DNA from: Rhodoferax sp.
GTDB lineage: Bacteria > Pseudomonadota > Gammaproteobacteria > Burkholderiales > Burkholderiaceae_C
Assembly (NCBI GenBank): GCA_008015235.1
Contig: SSFF01000015.1
Location: 195,065 to 259,064, forward strand
Reading direction: 5' to 3'
DNA length: 64,000 bases
Numbering within the stretch: the first letter of the stretch is position 1; each line of letters begins with the position of its first letter. A program made the translations under genes and the position numbers. Shown here piece by piece: positions 24,957-35,035 of the stretch. The notes beneath the pieces were generated by a model, which saw nothing but the letters and a program-made list of their open reading frames with translations, was not told the DNA's origin and did not search any database.

Positions 24957-25045
24957 GTTGCGCTCCTCTTACGCCAGCAGCGTGGAGATGGCACATCGGC
25001 GCATCGTTTCGAGTGTCCCTGACTGTTGCGGCGGTTTGTTCAGAC

Positions 25046-25063
25046 TGTGCCACAAGTGTGCCA
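25046..25063. repeat. Paired direct repeat, possible integrase arm-type sites
   Basis: TGTGCCA occurs at 25046-25052 and 25057-25063, 11 bases apart (one helical turn), between the integrase gene and the broken tRNA. Such spacing is typical for cooperatively bound integrase arm sites. This is an inference from position only. Confidence 0.35.
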
Positions 25064-25072
25064 GAAACGAAA

Positions 25073-25094
25073 AAGCGCGCCAATTGGCGCGCTT
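25073..25094 (-). terminator. Perfect palindrome/terminator beside the broken tRNA-Thr
   Basis: AAGCGCGCCAA/TTGGCGCGCTT is a perfect 22-base palindrome. On the minus strand it is followed by TTTTTCG, so it would stop transcription entering the island from the tRNA promoter. It may also serve as a recognition site of the element end. Confidence 0.55.
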
Positions 25095-25136
25095 AACTTG
25101 TTGATTTTGCTTGCGTTTTTCAGTTTTCGAGTAGTG

Positions 25137-25176
25137 CATTACGAATGAGCTGCTCTACCGACTGAGCTACACCGGC
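25137..25176 (-). pseudogene. tRNA-Thr 5' half, split by island integration (right attachment site)
   Basis: The minus strand gives a normal tRNA-Thr start: acceptor GCCGGTG, D-arm, anticodon stem GCTCA and loop TTCGTAA (anticodon CGT). The 3' half is missing: after TG the sequence turns into island DNA. The acceptor would need CACCGGC and the anticodon stem TGAGC. Neither occurs in the complete tRNA at 423-498, whose 3' half ends CATCGGC. The missing half is therefore not in this window. Confidence 0.85.
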
Positions 25177-25189
25177 ACGTAAACCGCGC

Positions 25190-25195
25190 ATTATA
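25190..25195 (-). promoter_or_regulatory. -10 element of the split tRNA-Thr
   Basis: TATAAT lies on the minus strand 13 bases upstream of the tRNA 5' end. This consensus -10 shows the gene was the original, actively expressed tRNA before the island inserted. No matching -35 is clear. Confidence 0.6.
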
Positions 25196-25212
25196 GCGAT
25201 TCGCCGAATGGG

Positions 25213-26223
25213 TCAGGCCGCGCCGGTGTGGTACTTGGTGACGCGTTCGACCTCATTTCTCGAGCCCAAAATCACGCTCACGCGTTCGTGCAGTTTGGCG
25301 GGCACCACATCCAGAATGCGCTGCTTGCCATTGGTGGCAGCCCCACCGGCCTGCTCGATCAGCCACCCCATGGGGTTGGCTTCGTACATCAGGCGCAGCT
25401 TGCCGGCCTTTTCCGGTTCGCGCTTGTCCCAGGGGTACATGAAGATGCCGCCGCGGGTCAGGATGCGGTGCACGTCGGCCACCATGGAGGCGATCCAGCG
25501 CATGTTGAAGTCCTTGCCGCGCACGCCTTCCTTGCCTTGCAGGCATTCGTCGATGTAACGCTTCACCGGGGCGTCCCAGTGGCGCATGTTCGACATGTTG
25601 ATGGCGAATTCCTTGGTGTCCTCGGGAATCTTCACATGCTCTTGGGTCAGCACGAAGGAGCCTTGTTCGCGGTCCAAGGTGAACATGGCCACACCGTCGC
25701 CCACCGTCAGCACCAGCGTGGTTTGGGGGCCATAGATGCAGTAACCCGCTGCCACCTGCCTGGAGCCCGGTTGCAGGAAATCTGCCTCTTCCACGCCGCG
25801 GTTACCCTCGGGCTTTTTCAGCACCGAGAAGATGGTGCCGATGCTCACGTTCACGTCGATGTTGGAGGAACCGTCCAGGGGATCGAACAGCAGCAGGTAT
25901 TCGCCTTGCGGGTAGCGGTTGGGCACCAGGTAGATGCCTTCCATTTCTTCCGAGGCCATGGCTGCCAGGTGGCCGCCCCATTCGTTGGCTTCGATCAGCA
26001 CCTCGTTGGCGATGATGTCCAGCTTCTTCTGGACTTCACCCTGGATGTTCTCGCTGCCGGCCGAGCCCAGAACGCCGCCGAGGGCGCCCTTGTTCACTTC
26101 CAGGCTGATGCGCTTGCAGGCGCGGGCCACCACTTCAATCAGCAGGCGCAATTCGGACGGAATGTGCCCGTCCACACGTTGTTGTTCCACCAGGTAGCGG
26201 GTGAGCGAAATTCTTGAAGACAT
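25213..26223 (-). CDS. fbp: Class I fructose-1,6-bisphosphatase
   Basis: The 336-residue protein, starting [11 protein letters not shown], hydrolyses fructose-1,6-bisphosphate to fructose-6-phosphate in gluconeogenesis and the Calvin-type cycle. The FBPase metal site [14 protein letters not shown] is at about 113-126. The C-terminal substrate loop contains [19 protein letters not shown] at 26235 would add four residues; ATG 26223 is preferred. It is 24 bases downstream of pepN on the same strand, so the two may share a transcript. It is the first chromosomal gene right of the island. Confidence 0.96.
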   Translation of the reverse strand: MSSRISLTRYLVEQQRVDGHIPSELRLLIEVVARACKRISLEVNKGALGGVLGSAGSENIQGEVQKKLDIIANEVLIEANEWGGHLAAMASEEMEGIYLVPNRYPQGEYLLLFDPLDGSSNIDVNVSIGTIFSVLKKPEGNRGVEEADFLQPGSRQVAAGYCIYGPQTTLVLTVGDGVAMFTLDREQGSFVLTQEHVKIPEDTKEFAINMSNMRHWDAPVKRYIDECLQGKEGVRGKDFNMRWIASMVADVHRILTRGGIFMYPWDKREPEKAGKLRLMYEANPMGWLIEQAGGAATNGKQRILDVVPAKLHERVSVILGSRNEVERVTKYHTGAA

Positions 26224-26247
26224 GCTTACTCCCAAAGTTGAAAAGGG

Positions 26248-28953
26248 TCAGGCGCTGAGTGCGCGGTCCACGACTTCGCGCACGTCGTTGCTGAGATCGG
26301 CTTTGCCCGATACCCGCACCAGGGCTTCGCGCGCGGCGCTGCGGTAGGGTTCGGCCAGGCGTTTCCAGCGGTCCAGGGCGCGGGCCAGGCGCGCGGCCAC
26401 CTGGGGGTTGATGGCGTCGAGCTCCAGTACGCGTTCGGCCCAGAACACATAGCCCGCTGCGTCCTGGCGGTGGAAAGCACCAGGGTTGGCGCTGCAGTAG
26501 CTGAAGATCAGGCTGCGGGCGCGGTTCGGGTTCTTGATGTGGAAGTCCGGGTGCAACATGAGCTGGCGCACGGCCGGCAACACCTGGCCACCACGGTCGC
26601 AGGTGCCACCTTGCAGTGCAAACCACTTGTCCAGCACCAGTTCTTCGTTCTTGAACTGGGCATGGAAACGGGCCAGGGCCTGGGCGGCCAGTGCATGGCC
26701 GCTGCCCACCAGCGCCTGCAAGGCGTTGAAGCGGTCGGTCATGTTGTTGGCATCCTTGAAGCGTTGCAAGGTCTTGCCGGGCCAGACGCTGTCACCACTG
26801 CGGGTTGCAGCCAGGCACAGGTAAGACAGGGCCATGCCGGCCAGGGCACGGCGGCCACTGGACACCGGGTCGGGACGATAGGCGCCGTTGTCCTTGTGCG
26901 CTTCGAACGCCCATTCCCAGTCGGCTTGCAGGGCTTCGGCCAGCTGTTCGCGCATGGCTTCGCGCACGGCGTGGATACACTGTGGGTCAACCACGTCCAA
27001 CTGCTCGGCGATATAGGTTTCCGAGGGAAGTGTCAGTACCAGCTCCTTGAAGGCAGCATCCAGCTGGGGCGAGCGCAGTACGTTGCGCATGGCCACGATC
27101 TGGGCATCATTCAAGGGGTTGGCCCGCATGGAATCTCCGGGTGCAGCTATTGCTTTGATAGCGCTTCGCAGCAGCAGACGCTGCCCGGCCTCCCAGCGGT
27201 TGAAGGCGTCAGCGTCATGGGCCAGCAGGCTCAGCAGCTCTTCGTCGCTGTAGTCGCAGTCCAGGATCACCGGGGCCGAGAAGCCACGCAGGATGGACGG
27301 CACCGGCTGTTCGGTGACGCCCGTGAAAGTAATGCTTTGCTGTGCTTGCGACAGTACCAGCAGGTGCGTGGTCGACACGGTGCTCTGGCCTTCGACTTGC
27401 AGGGGCAGTGCTGCGCCGCTGGTGTTTCCGACCAGCCCCAGGCTGACTGGAATGACGAAAGGCTCTTTCACAGCCTGGTCGGGTGTGGCGGCGCAGCTTT
27501 GGCTGAAATGCAGCGTGTAGGTCTGGGCCTCTGGGTTGTAGACACCCTGGGCGGCCACACGCGGCGTGCCGGCCTGGCTGTACCAGCGCTTGAACTGGTC
27601 CAGGCGTTTTGCCAGTTCGGAATCCGGGTTGGCGTCGGCAATGGCCTGGGCGAAGTCGTCGCAGGTTACCGCCTGGCCGTCGTGGCGCGCGAAGTACAGG
27701 TCCGTGCCCTTGCGGAAGCCGTCGCGTCCCACCAGTGTCTGCATCATGCGCACCACTTCCGCACCCTTTTCGTAAATGGTGACCGTGTAGAAGTTGTTGA
27801 TCTCGATGTAGCTGTCCGGGCGCACGGGGTGGGCCATGGGGCCGGCGTCTTCGGGAAATTGGGCGGTGCGTAGCACGCGCACGTCCTCGATGCGTTTGAC
27901 AGCGCGGGCGCTGGGGTCGGCACACAGGTCCTGGCTGAATTCCTGGTCGCGGAACACCGTCAGGCCTTCTTTGAGGCTCAGCTGGAACCAGTCGCGGCAG
28001 GTGATGCGGTTGCCGGTCCAGTTGTGGAAGTACTCGTGCCCGACCACGGACTCGATGTTGCCGAAGTCCACATCGGTGGCGGTGGCCTGGTTGGCCAGCA
28101 CGTACTTGGTGTTGAAGATGTTCAGGCCCTTGTTCTCCATGGCGCCCATGTTGAAGTCGCTGGTGGCGACGATCATGAAGCGCTCCAGGTCCAGGGGCAG
28201 TCCGAAGCGGGCCTCGTCCCAGGCCACGCTCGCCATCAGCGAGTTCATGGCGTGTTCGGTCTTGTCCAGGTCGCCGGGGCGCACGAACACCTGCAGCAGG
28301 TGCTCCTTGCCGGCGCGGCTGGTAATGCGCTGCTCGCGCGCCACCAGCTGGCCCGCCACCAGGGCGAACAGGTAGCTGGGCTTCTTGTGCGGATCGACCC
28401 ATTTGGCGAAGTGGCGGCCATCCTCCAGCTCACCCTGGTCCACCAGATTGCCGTTGGACAGCAGCACCGGGTACTGGGCCTTGTCGGCGCGCAGGGTCAC
28501 GGTGTAGGCGGCCATCACGTCCGGGCGGTCCAGGAAGTAGGTGATGCGACGGAACCCTTCGGCCTCGCACTGGGTGAAGAAGGAGTCGTTGCTCACATAC
28601 AGGCCCATGAGCTTGGTGTTCTTGGCCGGGGCGCAGGTGGTGAAAATCTCCAACGCGAAAGGCTCGTTGCCCTCGGGCAGGTTCTCCAGCACCAGGGTGC
28701 TGCCGTCCATCTTGAAGCTGGTGCCGGCGCCATTGACCAGCACGCGTGCCAGGTTCAGGTCTTCGCCATGCAGACGCAAGGGCTGGGCTGCCACGTTGGG
28801 GTTGCGGCGCAGCGCCATCTTGTTGAGCACGCGGGTCTTGGCCGGATCGAGATCGAAGGTGAGATCCACGGTGTCGACCAGATAAGCTGGCGCGGCATAG
28901 GCCTCGCGGCGGATGACCGTCGGGGTGCCTGCGGTGTCAGTGGTGTGCAACAT
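26248..28953 (-). CDS. pepN: Aminopeptidase N (M1 family)
   Basis: The start at ATG 28953 (MLHTTDTAGTP) overlaps the end of the HAD gene by 17 bases. This 901-residue zinc aminopeptidase has the exopeptidase GAMEN motif (MGAMENKGLN) and zinc site H-E-Y-F-H with a downstream Glu. The length matches E. coli PepN (about 870). It is cytoplasmic, with no signal peptide, and removes N-terminal residues from peptides. A short dispersed-repeat-like stretch lies inside it at 27141-27190. Confidence 0.96.
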   Translation of the reverse strand: MLHTTDTAGTPTVIRREAYAAPAYLVDTVDLTFDLDPAKTRVLNKMALRRNPNVAAQPLRLHGEDLNLARVLVNGAGTSFKMDGSTLVLENLPEGNEPFALEIFTTCAPAKNTKLMGLYVSNDSFFTQCEAEGFRRITYFLDRPDVMAAYTVTLRADKAQYPVLLSNGNLVDQGELEDGRHFAKWVDPHKKPSYLFALVAGQLVAREQRITSRAGKEHLLQVFVRPGDLDKTEHAMNSLMASVAWDEARFGLPLDLERFMIVATSDFNMGAMENKGLNIFNTKYVLANQATATDVDFGNIESVVGHEYFHNWTGNRITCRDWFQLSLKEGLTVFRDQEFSQDLCADPSARAVKRIEDVRVLRTAQFPEDAGPMAHPVRPDSYIEINNFYTVTIYEKGAEVVRMMQTLVGRDGFRKGTDLYFARHDGQAVTCDDFAQAIADANPDSELAKRLDQFKRWYSQAGTPRVAAQGVYNPEAQTYTLHFSQSCAATPDQAVKEPFVIPVSLGLVGNTSGAALPLQVEGQSTVSTTHLLVLSQAQQSITFTGVTEQPVPSILRGFSAPVILDCDYSDEELLSLLAHDADAFNRWEAGQRLLLRSAIKAIAAPGDSMRANPLNDAQIVAMRNVLRSPQLDAAFKELVLTLPSETYIAEQLDVVDPQCIHAVREAMREQLAEALQADWEWAFEAHKDNGAYRPDPVSSGRRALAGMALSYLCLAATRSGDSVWPGKTLQRFKDANNMTDRFNALQALVGSGHALAAQALARFHAQFKNEELVLDKWFALQGGTCDRGGQVLPAVRQLMLHPDFHIKNPNRARSLIFSYCSANPGAFHRQDAAGYVFWAERVLELDAINPQVAARLARALDRWKRLAEPYRSAAREALVRVSGKADLSNDVREVVDRALSA
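27141..27190 (+). repeat. Degenerate dispersed repeat within pepN
   Basis: The plus strand has GCTATTGCTTTGATAGCGCTT, similar to the GCTATGG/TTTTGATAGCTGCTT part of the copy at 51251. The second half is poorly conserved, so this is the weakest family member. Confidence 0.3.
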
Positions 28954-29635
28954 TGAGTGTCTCCAGGAAATGGGTTTGCAGCAGCGCATCGAAATGCGGT
29001 GCCGCGGCCAGCACGTGGGTGCCGGCCAGTTCTTCGGCGCTGTGGCCGGTGCAGATGCTGACCGCACGCATGCCCGCGCGGCGCGCCGCCTCAATGCCGA
29101 AGGGGGCATCTTCAAACACGACGCAGTGTGCAGGGGCCACGCCCATGCGCTCGGCCACGGCCAGGAAAATGGCGGGCGTCGGTTTTCCGCTCAGGCCTTC
29201 ATCGCCCCGGGCCGTGGCGTCGGGAGGCATCGGCAGTTGCAGATGGTCCAATGCGAACTCCAGGTTGTGGATATCGCCTGCGGTGCCAATGCCGCAGCGC
29301 ATGCCCTTGGACCGTGCGGCGGCATAGAAAGCACTGAAACCCGGCACTTCGGCGAAAACCGGGCCAAACTGTTCGCGGTAAAGCTGCTCTTTTTCGTGCA
29401 CCAGCGACCAGGCGAGGGCTTCGTCCATGTCCGGCGCGTTCAGCAGGACACGCACGCACTCGGCGCCATTGCGGCCGGTGGTGCGGCGCATCATCTCTTC
29501 GGCATCGAGCTGCACCCCGTGGCGGAGCGCGAAGTCGATCCAGGTGGACTTGTGCGCGTGCATCGAGTCCACCATGGTGCCATCCATGTCGAAAATGAGC
29601 GCCTTGACTGGCGCTTCCAGCAGCTCAGCGCGCAT
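28937..29635 (-). CDS. HAD-superfamily phosphatase (beta-phosphoglucomutase-like)
   Basis: The start at ATG 29635 overlaps the prfB stop by one base. The 232-residue protein has HAD motif I IFDMDGTMVDS (nucleophile Asp in FDMD), a helical cap domain, motif II in CGIGTAGD, motif III Lys in GLSGKPTP, and motif IV VVFEDAPFGIEAARRAGM. The family dephosphorylates small phosphorylated metabolites; the substrate is not predictable. It sits between prfB and pepN in a same-strand run. Confidence 0.9.
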   Translation of the reverse strand: MRAELLEAPVKALIFDMDGTMVDSMHAHKSTWIDFALRHGVQLDAEEMMRRTTGRNGAECVRVLLNAPDMDEALAWSLVHEKEQLYREQFGPVFAEVPGFSAFYAAARSKGMRCGIGTAGDIHNLEFALDHLQLPMPPDATARGDEGLSGKPTPAIFLAVAERMGVAPAHCVVFEDAPFGIEAARRAGMRAVSICTGHSAEELAGTHVLAAAPHFDALLQTHFLETLNVAHH

Positions 29636-30739
29636 CAAACACCCTGCTTGAGCGAAGCCTCGATGAAGACGTCCAGGTCGCCATCGAGCACCTTCTGCGT
29701 GGCCGACACTTCGACGTTGGTGCGCAGATCCTTGATGCGGCTGTTGTCCAGCACGTACGAGCGGATCTGGTGGCCCCAGCCCACGTCGGTCTTGCTGTCT
29801 TCGAGCTTTTGCTGTTCGGCCTGGCGCTTGCGCAGTTCGTGGTCGTACAGGCGGCTGCGCAGGCGCTTCCAGGCCACGTCCCGGTTGCTGTGCTGGCTTC
29901 GTCCATCCTGGCACTGCACCACGATGCCGGTGGGGATGTGGGTCAGGCGCACGGCCGAGTCGGTCTTGTTGATGTGCTGACCACCCGCACCCGAGGCACG
30001 GAAGGTGTCGGTACGCACGTCGCTGGGGTTGATGTCGATTTCGATGGAATCGTCGATTTCGGGATACACGAACACCGAGGCAAACGAGGTGTGGCGGCCC
30101 CCCGATGAATCAAACGGGCTCTTGCGCACCAGGCGGTGCACACCGGTCTCGGTCCTCAGCAGGCCGAAGGCATATTCGCCCTCGATTTTGATGGTGGCGC
30201 TCTTGATGCCGGCGGTGTCACCCGCGGTTTCGTCTTCCACCACGGCCGTGAAGCCTTTGCGTTCGGCGTACTTCAGGTACTGGCGCAGCAGCATGCTGGC
30301 CCAGTCGCAGGCTTCGGTACCGCCGGCCCCGGCCTGGATGTCCAGGAAACAGGGCAGGGGGTCGGCCGGGTTGTTGAACATGCGGCGGAACTCCAGGCCT
30401 TCCACAATGGCAGAAAGCTTGGCTACTTCGTCCTCGATGGTCATCAGGCCCGCTTCATCACCGTCTTCCTTGCTCATCTCATAGAGCTCGGTGTTGTCGG
30501 CCAGTTCGCGCGTGAGGTCGTTGAGCGTGACCACCACGCCATCGAGCATCTTCTTTTCCTTGCCCAGTTCCTGGGCCTTCTTGGGGTCGTTCCAGACCGC
30601 CGGGTCCTCTAGCGAGGCATTGACCGTGCGCAGGCGTTCCGCTTTGGCATCGTAGTCAAAGATACCCCCGTAACTCGAGCGTGCGTGCGCTCAAGTCGTT
30701 GAGACGGGTGCCAATGAGGTTGATGCGTTCTACTTCCAT
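29635..30739 (-). CDS. prfB: Peptide chain release factor 2, with programmed +1 frameshift
   Basis: RF2 recognises UGA and UAA stop codons. Translation starts at ATG 30739 ([10 protein letters not shown]) and reads 27 codons to CTT. An in-frame TGA at 30656-30658 must be bypassed by +1 slippage, after which the frame continues at GAC to 29635. The product is about 367 residues, the family's usual length. The GGQ motif (GAGGQHIN) and the SPFDSSG recognition region are present. The frameshift is autoregulatory: low RF2 favours slippage. Confidence 0.95.
30655..30670 (-). promoter_or_regulatory. Programmed +1 frameshift signal of prfB
   Basis: On the minus strand the sequence is GGGGGTATCTTTGAC: an internal Shine-Dalgarno-like G run, then the slippery CTT followed by TGA and C. 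This is the canonical bacterial RF2 feedback site. Confidence 0.95.
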
Positions 30740-30821
30740 GATTTTTGTCCTGTGCGGTCGGTATTTCAATTAACCGCCCATTTTCTCATGCCCTGCCGTC
30801 CATGACGCACCGCGCCGGATT

Positions 30822-32831
30822 TCATGCCTGTGGGTAGTAAGGCAAGGCGCCCCCATGGGTGTGGGCATCGGCTTGCCCCAGTTTGAAAGTGCCCACCACG
30901 GCCACCAGCTCTTGGGCCTGGCTCTTGAGTCCGCTGGCGGCGGCGGCCATCTCTTCCACCAGGGCGGCATTCTGCTGGGTGGCCTGGTCCATCTGGGTAA
31001 CCGCTTCCCCTACCTGTGCAACGCCCATGGCCTGCTCGTTGCTGGCCGAGGTGATTTCGCCCATGATGTCCGTCACGCGGCGAATGGCGTCCACCACCTC
31101 GCTCATGGTGGTTCCGGCTTCATCCACCAAGTGAGTGCCCTGGTCCACGCGATCCACGCTGGCCTGAATGAGTGCCTTGATTTCCTTGGCCGCCTCGGCC
31201 GATCTGCCCGCCAGGGAACGCACTTCGGAGGCCACCACGGCAAAACCACGCCCCTGTTCACCCGCGCGGGCGGCCTCTACCGCAGCATTGAGCGCCAGGA
31301 TGTTGGTCTGGAACGCAATACCGTCAATCACGCCAATGATGTCCCCGATCTTGCGCGATGCCTCGTTGATTTCCCGCATGGTGACCACCACCTTGTTCAC
31401 CACTTCACCACCCTGGGTGGCCACGCTCGATGCACTCAGGGCCAACTGATTGGCCTGGCGAGCGCCTTCCGCGTTCTGCTTGACCGTGCCGCTGAGCTCT
31501 TCCATCGACGCAGCAGTCTCTTCCAGGGCGCTGGCCTGGCTTTCGGTGCGGGCGGAAAGGTCGTGGTTGCCCGAGGCAATTTCTGCACTGGCAGTGGAAA
31601 CGTTTTCTGCACTGGCACGCACCTGTGTCAACACATGGTGGATCTTCTCGACAAACTGGTTGAATCCATTGCCGATGATGGCCAGTTCGTCGTTGCCCTT
31701 GACCGGGATGCGCAAGCTCAGGTCCGCCTCACCACTGGCCATGTCGGTCATGGTCTTGCCCAGGGAGCGCAAGGGGGCGGTAAGCCGGTACAACACCGCC
31801 ACCAAAATGGCGGCGGCCACCACGGCGCACAGCACCGAAACCGCCAGCGCATACTGCATCAGGTTGCGGGCCGAAGCAGTCGCTATCGCCTTCGGAAAAC
31901 TGACCCGTACGCTCCACGGTGCCGTGTCAGGGTGTACCTGAACGGGCTGGAAAAGGTGCACCAGACCGTCGCTGTCAGCGTACTCGTAGGCCTGCCCTTT
32001 GGCGATGTGTTCCAGCGCGGCAGGTAGCACATCTTCGGCCTTCTTGTTGATCTTTCCCGCATCGGCATGGGCCGCATAGGAACCGCCGTTGGATATGAGC
32101 GCCAGCTGCGCACCCTCCATGGGTCGCAGGTTCTCCAGGATCTTTGTCAGTTGCCCCAGACTGAAATCGGCGCTGGCCACGCCTTGGAACTTGCCGTCGA
32201 TCATGATGGGCGACACCAGCGACGCCATGAGAACGTCCTTGCCTTCTATCGGGTAGACATAGGGTTCGGTGAAGTACACCTTGCCCGACTTCTTGGGAAT
32301 GTCATACCAGTCATCGACGCCCGGCGTCTTGGGGTCGAAGACGATGGGGTCCACGTGAAAGCTGCCATTGGCGCTTTTCGTCCAGTACGGCATGTAGCGG
32401 CCCGTTGCATCGTATTCGGGTTTCTTGTCGGCATAGTCCGCGTCCTTGCCATCCAGCGCGTTGGGCTCCCAGGTCACGGCGGTGCCGATGAAGTCTTCGG
32501 AGCTGGCCAAGGTCGCCTTCACCATTTCACTGATTTGCTCGCGCTGCAATGGCAGCTGCGCTTTTTTGGTGTTGACCATGGCGCCTGATAGTGCAGTGAC
32601 CTTGGCCAGGTTGGTGCTGATGCGGCCTTGCAGGGCCCCCGCGGCCTGCTGGGCCGATGTTCGCACCAGTCCCATCGTTGATTCTTCCGCACTGGCGCTG
32701 CTGCGAAAGCCAATGACAGTGGAAGTGATACCCAAGGAAAGCACCACCAGTGCCGTGGCCGCAATGCAGATTTTTGCGTTCAGCGAAAGGTGCAGGCCCC
32801 TAGTGGGCGAGGACATGGATTGGGATGTCAT
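30822..32831 (-). CDS. Methyl-accepting chemotaxis protein with dCache sensor
   Basis: The start at ATG 32831 ([12 protein letters not shown]) gives a 669-residue chemoreceptor. TM1 is at about 19-42. A large periplasmic dCache-type domain (about 45-310) contains [10 protein letters not shown] and GRYMPYW. TM2 is at about 320-341. A HAMP domain is followed by the cytoplasmic signalling hairpin with the conserved tip [15 protein letters not shown]. The C-terminus lacks a recognisable CheR-binding pentapeptide. dCache domains often bind amino acids or organic acids; the ligand is not predictable. It lies upstream of prfB, 82 bases apart. Confidence 0.92.
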   Translation of the reverse strand: MTSQSMSSPTRGLHLSLNAKICIAATALVVLSLGITSTVIGFRSSASAEESTMGLVRTSAQQAAGALQGRISTNLAKVTALSGAMVNTKKAQLPLQREQISEMVKATLASSEDFIGTAVTWEPNALDGKDADYADKKPEYDATGRYMPYWTKSANGSFHVDPIVFDPKTPGVDDWYDIPKKSGKVYFTEPYVYPIEGKDVLMASLVSPIMIDGKFQGVASADFSLGQLTKILENLRPMEGAQLALISNGGSYAAHADAGKINKKAEDVLPAALEHIAKGQAYEYADSDGLVHLFQPVQVHPDTAPWSVRVSFPKAIATASARNLMQYALAVSVLCAVVAAAILVAVLYRLTAPLRSLGKTMTDMASGEADLSLRIPVKGNDELAIIGNGFNQFVEKIHHVLTQVRASAENVSTASAEIASGNHDLSARTESQASALEETAASMEELSGTVKQNAEGARQANQLALSASSVATQGGEVVNKVVVTMREINEASRKIGDIIGVIDGIAFQTNILALNAAVEAARAGEQGRGFAVVASEVRSLAGRSAEAAKEIKALIQASVDRVDQGTHLVDEAGTTMSEVVDAIRRVTDIMGEITSASNEQAMGVAQVGEAVTQMDQATQQNAALVEEMAAAASGLKSQAQELVAVVGTFKLGQADAHTHGGALPYYPQA

Positions 32832-32911
32832 GGTTTGTCCTTTGATTTGCCAACGATTGCGGTTCAGTATGGCAGAGCGAAGGACACAGGAAAAGTAGTT
32901 GACGCAGAAAT

Positions 32912-33784
32912 TCAGGCATACAGGGCCAGCAGCCAGTCGTATACCCGGTCTGCAGCCGGTGTCCGTGGTGCCAGGCGCGATTTGCTGAGCCAGCGCGAAG
33001 GCAGGGGTTGGGTGGGGAAATGCACCAGCGCGCATACCCGGCCGCTGGCCAGCGCTTCACTGGCCACACTGCGCGGCACCATGGCGATTCCCAGGCCCTG
33101 TGCGGCTGCCTGCACGCGCAGCAGGGTGTCTTCCAGGGTCACGCTGCGCTGGGCCTGCAACTCCAGGTCGCCCAGCCAGGGGGCCCAGTGGCTGGCGTAC
33201 TCGTCAATGATGAGCGGTGCGGCCAGTACCGCCTGTTCCGGGGGCAGTGCCTGCAGGGTCTGGGTCAGGGTCGGGGCGCAGATGGCAATGGCTTCATCGG
33301 CCAGCCATTGCACCGACACCATGGTCTCGTTGGACAGATCCTGGCTGGAGACGATCAGGTCGACGTCAATGCGGTCGATGTCGCGCAGCTCATCGCGGGT
33401 GATGAGCCACACGTCCAGTGTGGGGTGCAGTGCGCGCAGGTCCGGCAGGCGCGGAAGCACCCAGCCGGCGGCAAAGTCGGCGGGGCAGGCCAGCAGTACC
33501 GATTCCTGGTTGCGGTAGGGCTCGATGCGCTTACGCCCGTCCAGCAGGGTCTGCAATGTGGCATCGACAGTTTTGCTGAATAGCTCGCCCGCCGCGCTGA
33601 GTTTCACACCCCGCCCGACTCGGTTGAACAGCGGCTGGCCGACCCATTCCTCCAGGTTCTGGATCTGGTGGGTGATGGCCGATTGCGTCAGCGCCAGCTC
33701 CTCGGCCGCGCGGGTGATGCCCCCCAGGCGGGCAGCGGCTTCGAAGGCCAGCAGGCTTTGCAGGGGAGGCAGGCGTTTGGTCAA
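32912..33784 (-). CDS. LysR-family transcriptional regulator (GcvA-like)
   Basis: The 290-residue protein has the LysR winged helix at about 6-65 ([33 protein letters not shown]) and a two-lobe effector-binding domain. The '[14 protein letters not shown]' opening is typical of the GcvA/AmpR subgroup. It is divergent from the ureohydrolase gene, with 139 bases between starts, so that gene is its likely target, as in guanidinobutyrase/LysR pairs known in pseudomonads. Confidence 0.92.
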   Translation of the reverse strand: MTKRLPPLQSLLAFEAAARLGGITRAAEELALTQSAITHQIQNLEEWVGQPLFNRVGRGVKLSAAGELFSKTVDATLQTLLDGRKRIEPYRNQESVLLACPADFAAGWVLPRLPDLRALHPTLDVWLITRDELRDIDRIDVDLIVSSQDLSNETMVSVQWLADEAIAICAPTLTQTLQALPPEQAVLAAPLIIDEYASHWAPWLGDLELQAQRSVTLEDTLLRVQAAAQGLGIAMVPRSVASEALASGRVCALVHFPTQPLPSRWLSKSRLAPRTPAADRVYDWLLALYA

Positions 33785-33923
33785 GATATTAAAAATTTCG
33801 ATGAATCAAGCGATATTGATCATTTTACGCAGACCCTGCCAATGCGCACAATCACCCCCGTCAATGGCCATAAAGCCTTGTTCTTGCCAGCTTCCATTGC
33901 CTGTTTTTGAAAGTACCACGACC

Positions 33924-34910
33924 ATGTCTACACCCGCATCCACTTCCATGGACACCTCCATCCTGGGCGACGGCGCGATCCGCCGCAAAGGCCCCTACGG
34001 TTCTTCGGTGGAAAACACCTACTCCGGCGTGTTGAGCTTCTTGCGCCGCAAGTACACCCGTGATCTGGAGGGCGTGGATGTGGTTGTCTCCGGTGTACCC
34101 CTGGACCTGTCCGTAACCTTCCGCCCCGGTGCCCGTTTGGGCCCCGCCGCCGTGCGTGCCGCCAGCGTGCAGCTGGCCGAACTCATGCCCTTTCCCTGGG
34201 GCTTCGACCCGTTCGAAAATCTGGCCGTGATCGATTACGGAGATTGCTGGTTCGACGCGCACAACCCGCTCACCATTGCCCCCTCGATCACCGAACACGC
34301 CCGCACCATTCTGGCCAGCGGCGCCAAGATGCTCACCTTTGGGGGCGACCATTTCATTACCTACCCGCTGCTCAAGGCGCACGTGGAAAAGTTCGGCAAG
34401 CCCCTTTCCTTGATCCACTTCGACGCCCACTGCGACACCTGGCCTGACGACAATCCCGAGTCCCTGAACCACGGCACCATGTTCTACAAGGCCATCAAGG
34501 AAGGTCTGATCGACCCCAAGACTTCGGTGCAGGTCGGTATCCGTACCTGGAATGAAGACTTCATGGGCGTGACCGTGCTCGACGCGCCCTGGGTGCATGC
34601 CAATGGCCCGAAGGCCACCCTGGAGCGCATCCTTTCCATCGTCGGCAAGAACCCGACCTACCTCACCTTCGACATCGACTGCCTGGACCCCGCCTTTGCG
34701 CCCGGTACCGGCACCCCCGTGCCCGGTGGTCTGAGCTCGGCACAGGCGCTCGAGATCATCCGCGGCATGGGCCCGGTGAACCTGGTGGGCATGGACGTGG
34801 TGGAGGTGTCTCCGCCGTTTGACCAGAGCGAACTCACGGCGCTGGCGGCGGCGCACGTGGCGACGGATTTGCTGTGTGTGTTACGGAATCAGAAGCTGGG
34901 AAAAATCTGA
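33924..34910 (+). CDS. speB: Agmatinase-family ureohydrolase (agmatinase, guanidinobutyrase or similar)
   Basis: The start at ATG 33924 is chosen over longer frames that run through the LysR gene. The 328-residue manganese ureohydrolase has GGDHF, DAHCDTW and DIDCLDPAFAPGTG, which hold the metal-binding His and Asp residues. It releases urea from a guanidino compound. Agmatine is the default call, but an adjacent divergent LysR gene and the sequence style also fit guanidinobutyrate or related substrates, so the symbol is a family label. It is cytoplasmic and transcribed alone. Confidence 0.88.
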   Translation: MSTPASTSMDTSILGDGAIRRKGPYGSSVENTYSGVLSFLRRKYTRDLEGVDVVVSGVPLDLSVTFRPGARLGPAAVRAASVQLAELMPFPWGFDPFENLAVIDYGDCWFDAHNPLTIAPSITEHARTILASGAKMLTFGGDHFITYPLLKAHVEKFGKPLSLIHFDAHCDTWPDDNPESLNHGTMFYKAIKEGLIDPKTSVQVGIRTWNEDFMGVTVLDAPWVHANGPKATLERILSIVGKNPTYLTFDIDCLDPAFAPGTGTPVPGGLSSAQALEIIRGMGPVNLVGMDVVEVSPPFDQSELTALAAAHVATDLLCVLRNQKLGKI

Positions 34911-35035
34911 TTCATTTATTCGCCCTGCACGGGTTGCAGGGGGACACGCCAGTCTGTCACGGGCCCTGTCCTGCTGGGTGAGTTTGTTGCTCGGTTAAGC
35001 CAAAAAAAGGAAGCAAGAGTCGGTCAGCGCCGTCT

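Larger units (their letters stand above)
461..25145. mobile_element. Genomic island between two tRNA-Thr sequences
   Basis: The block is bounded by a complete tRNA-Thr on the left and a tRNA-Thr 5' half on the right. An integrase is the last gene, close to the broken tRNA. The contents are accessory: a toxin-antitoxin pair, a five-gene methyltransferase/helicase/nuclease operon, a C39-like protein, recombinases, a possible replication protein and regulators. GC content and codon use are lower and more mixed than in the chromosome from 25213 on. No relaxase, coupling protein or type IV secretion gene is visible, so it would need helper transfer functions. The exact left end is inferred. Confidence 0.75.

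Noticed and set aside
34923..34941. Hairpin CCCTGCA-N5-TGCAGGG after the ureohydrolase gene
   Set aside because: The stem is short and no T-run follows, so I could not support a terminator call.
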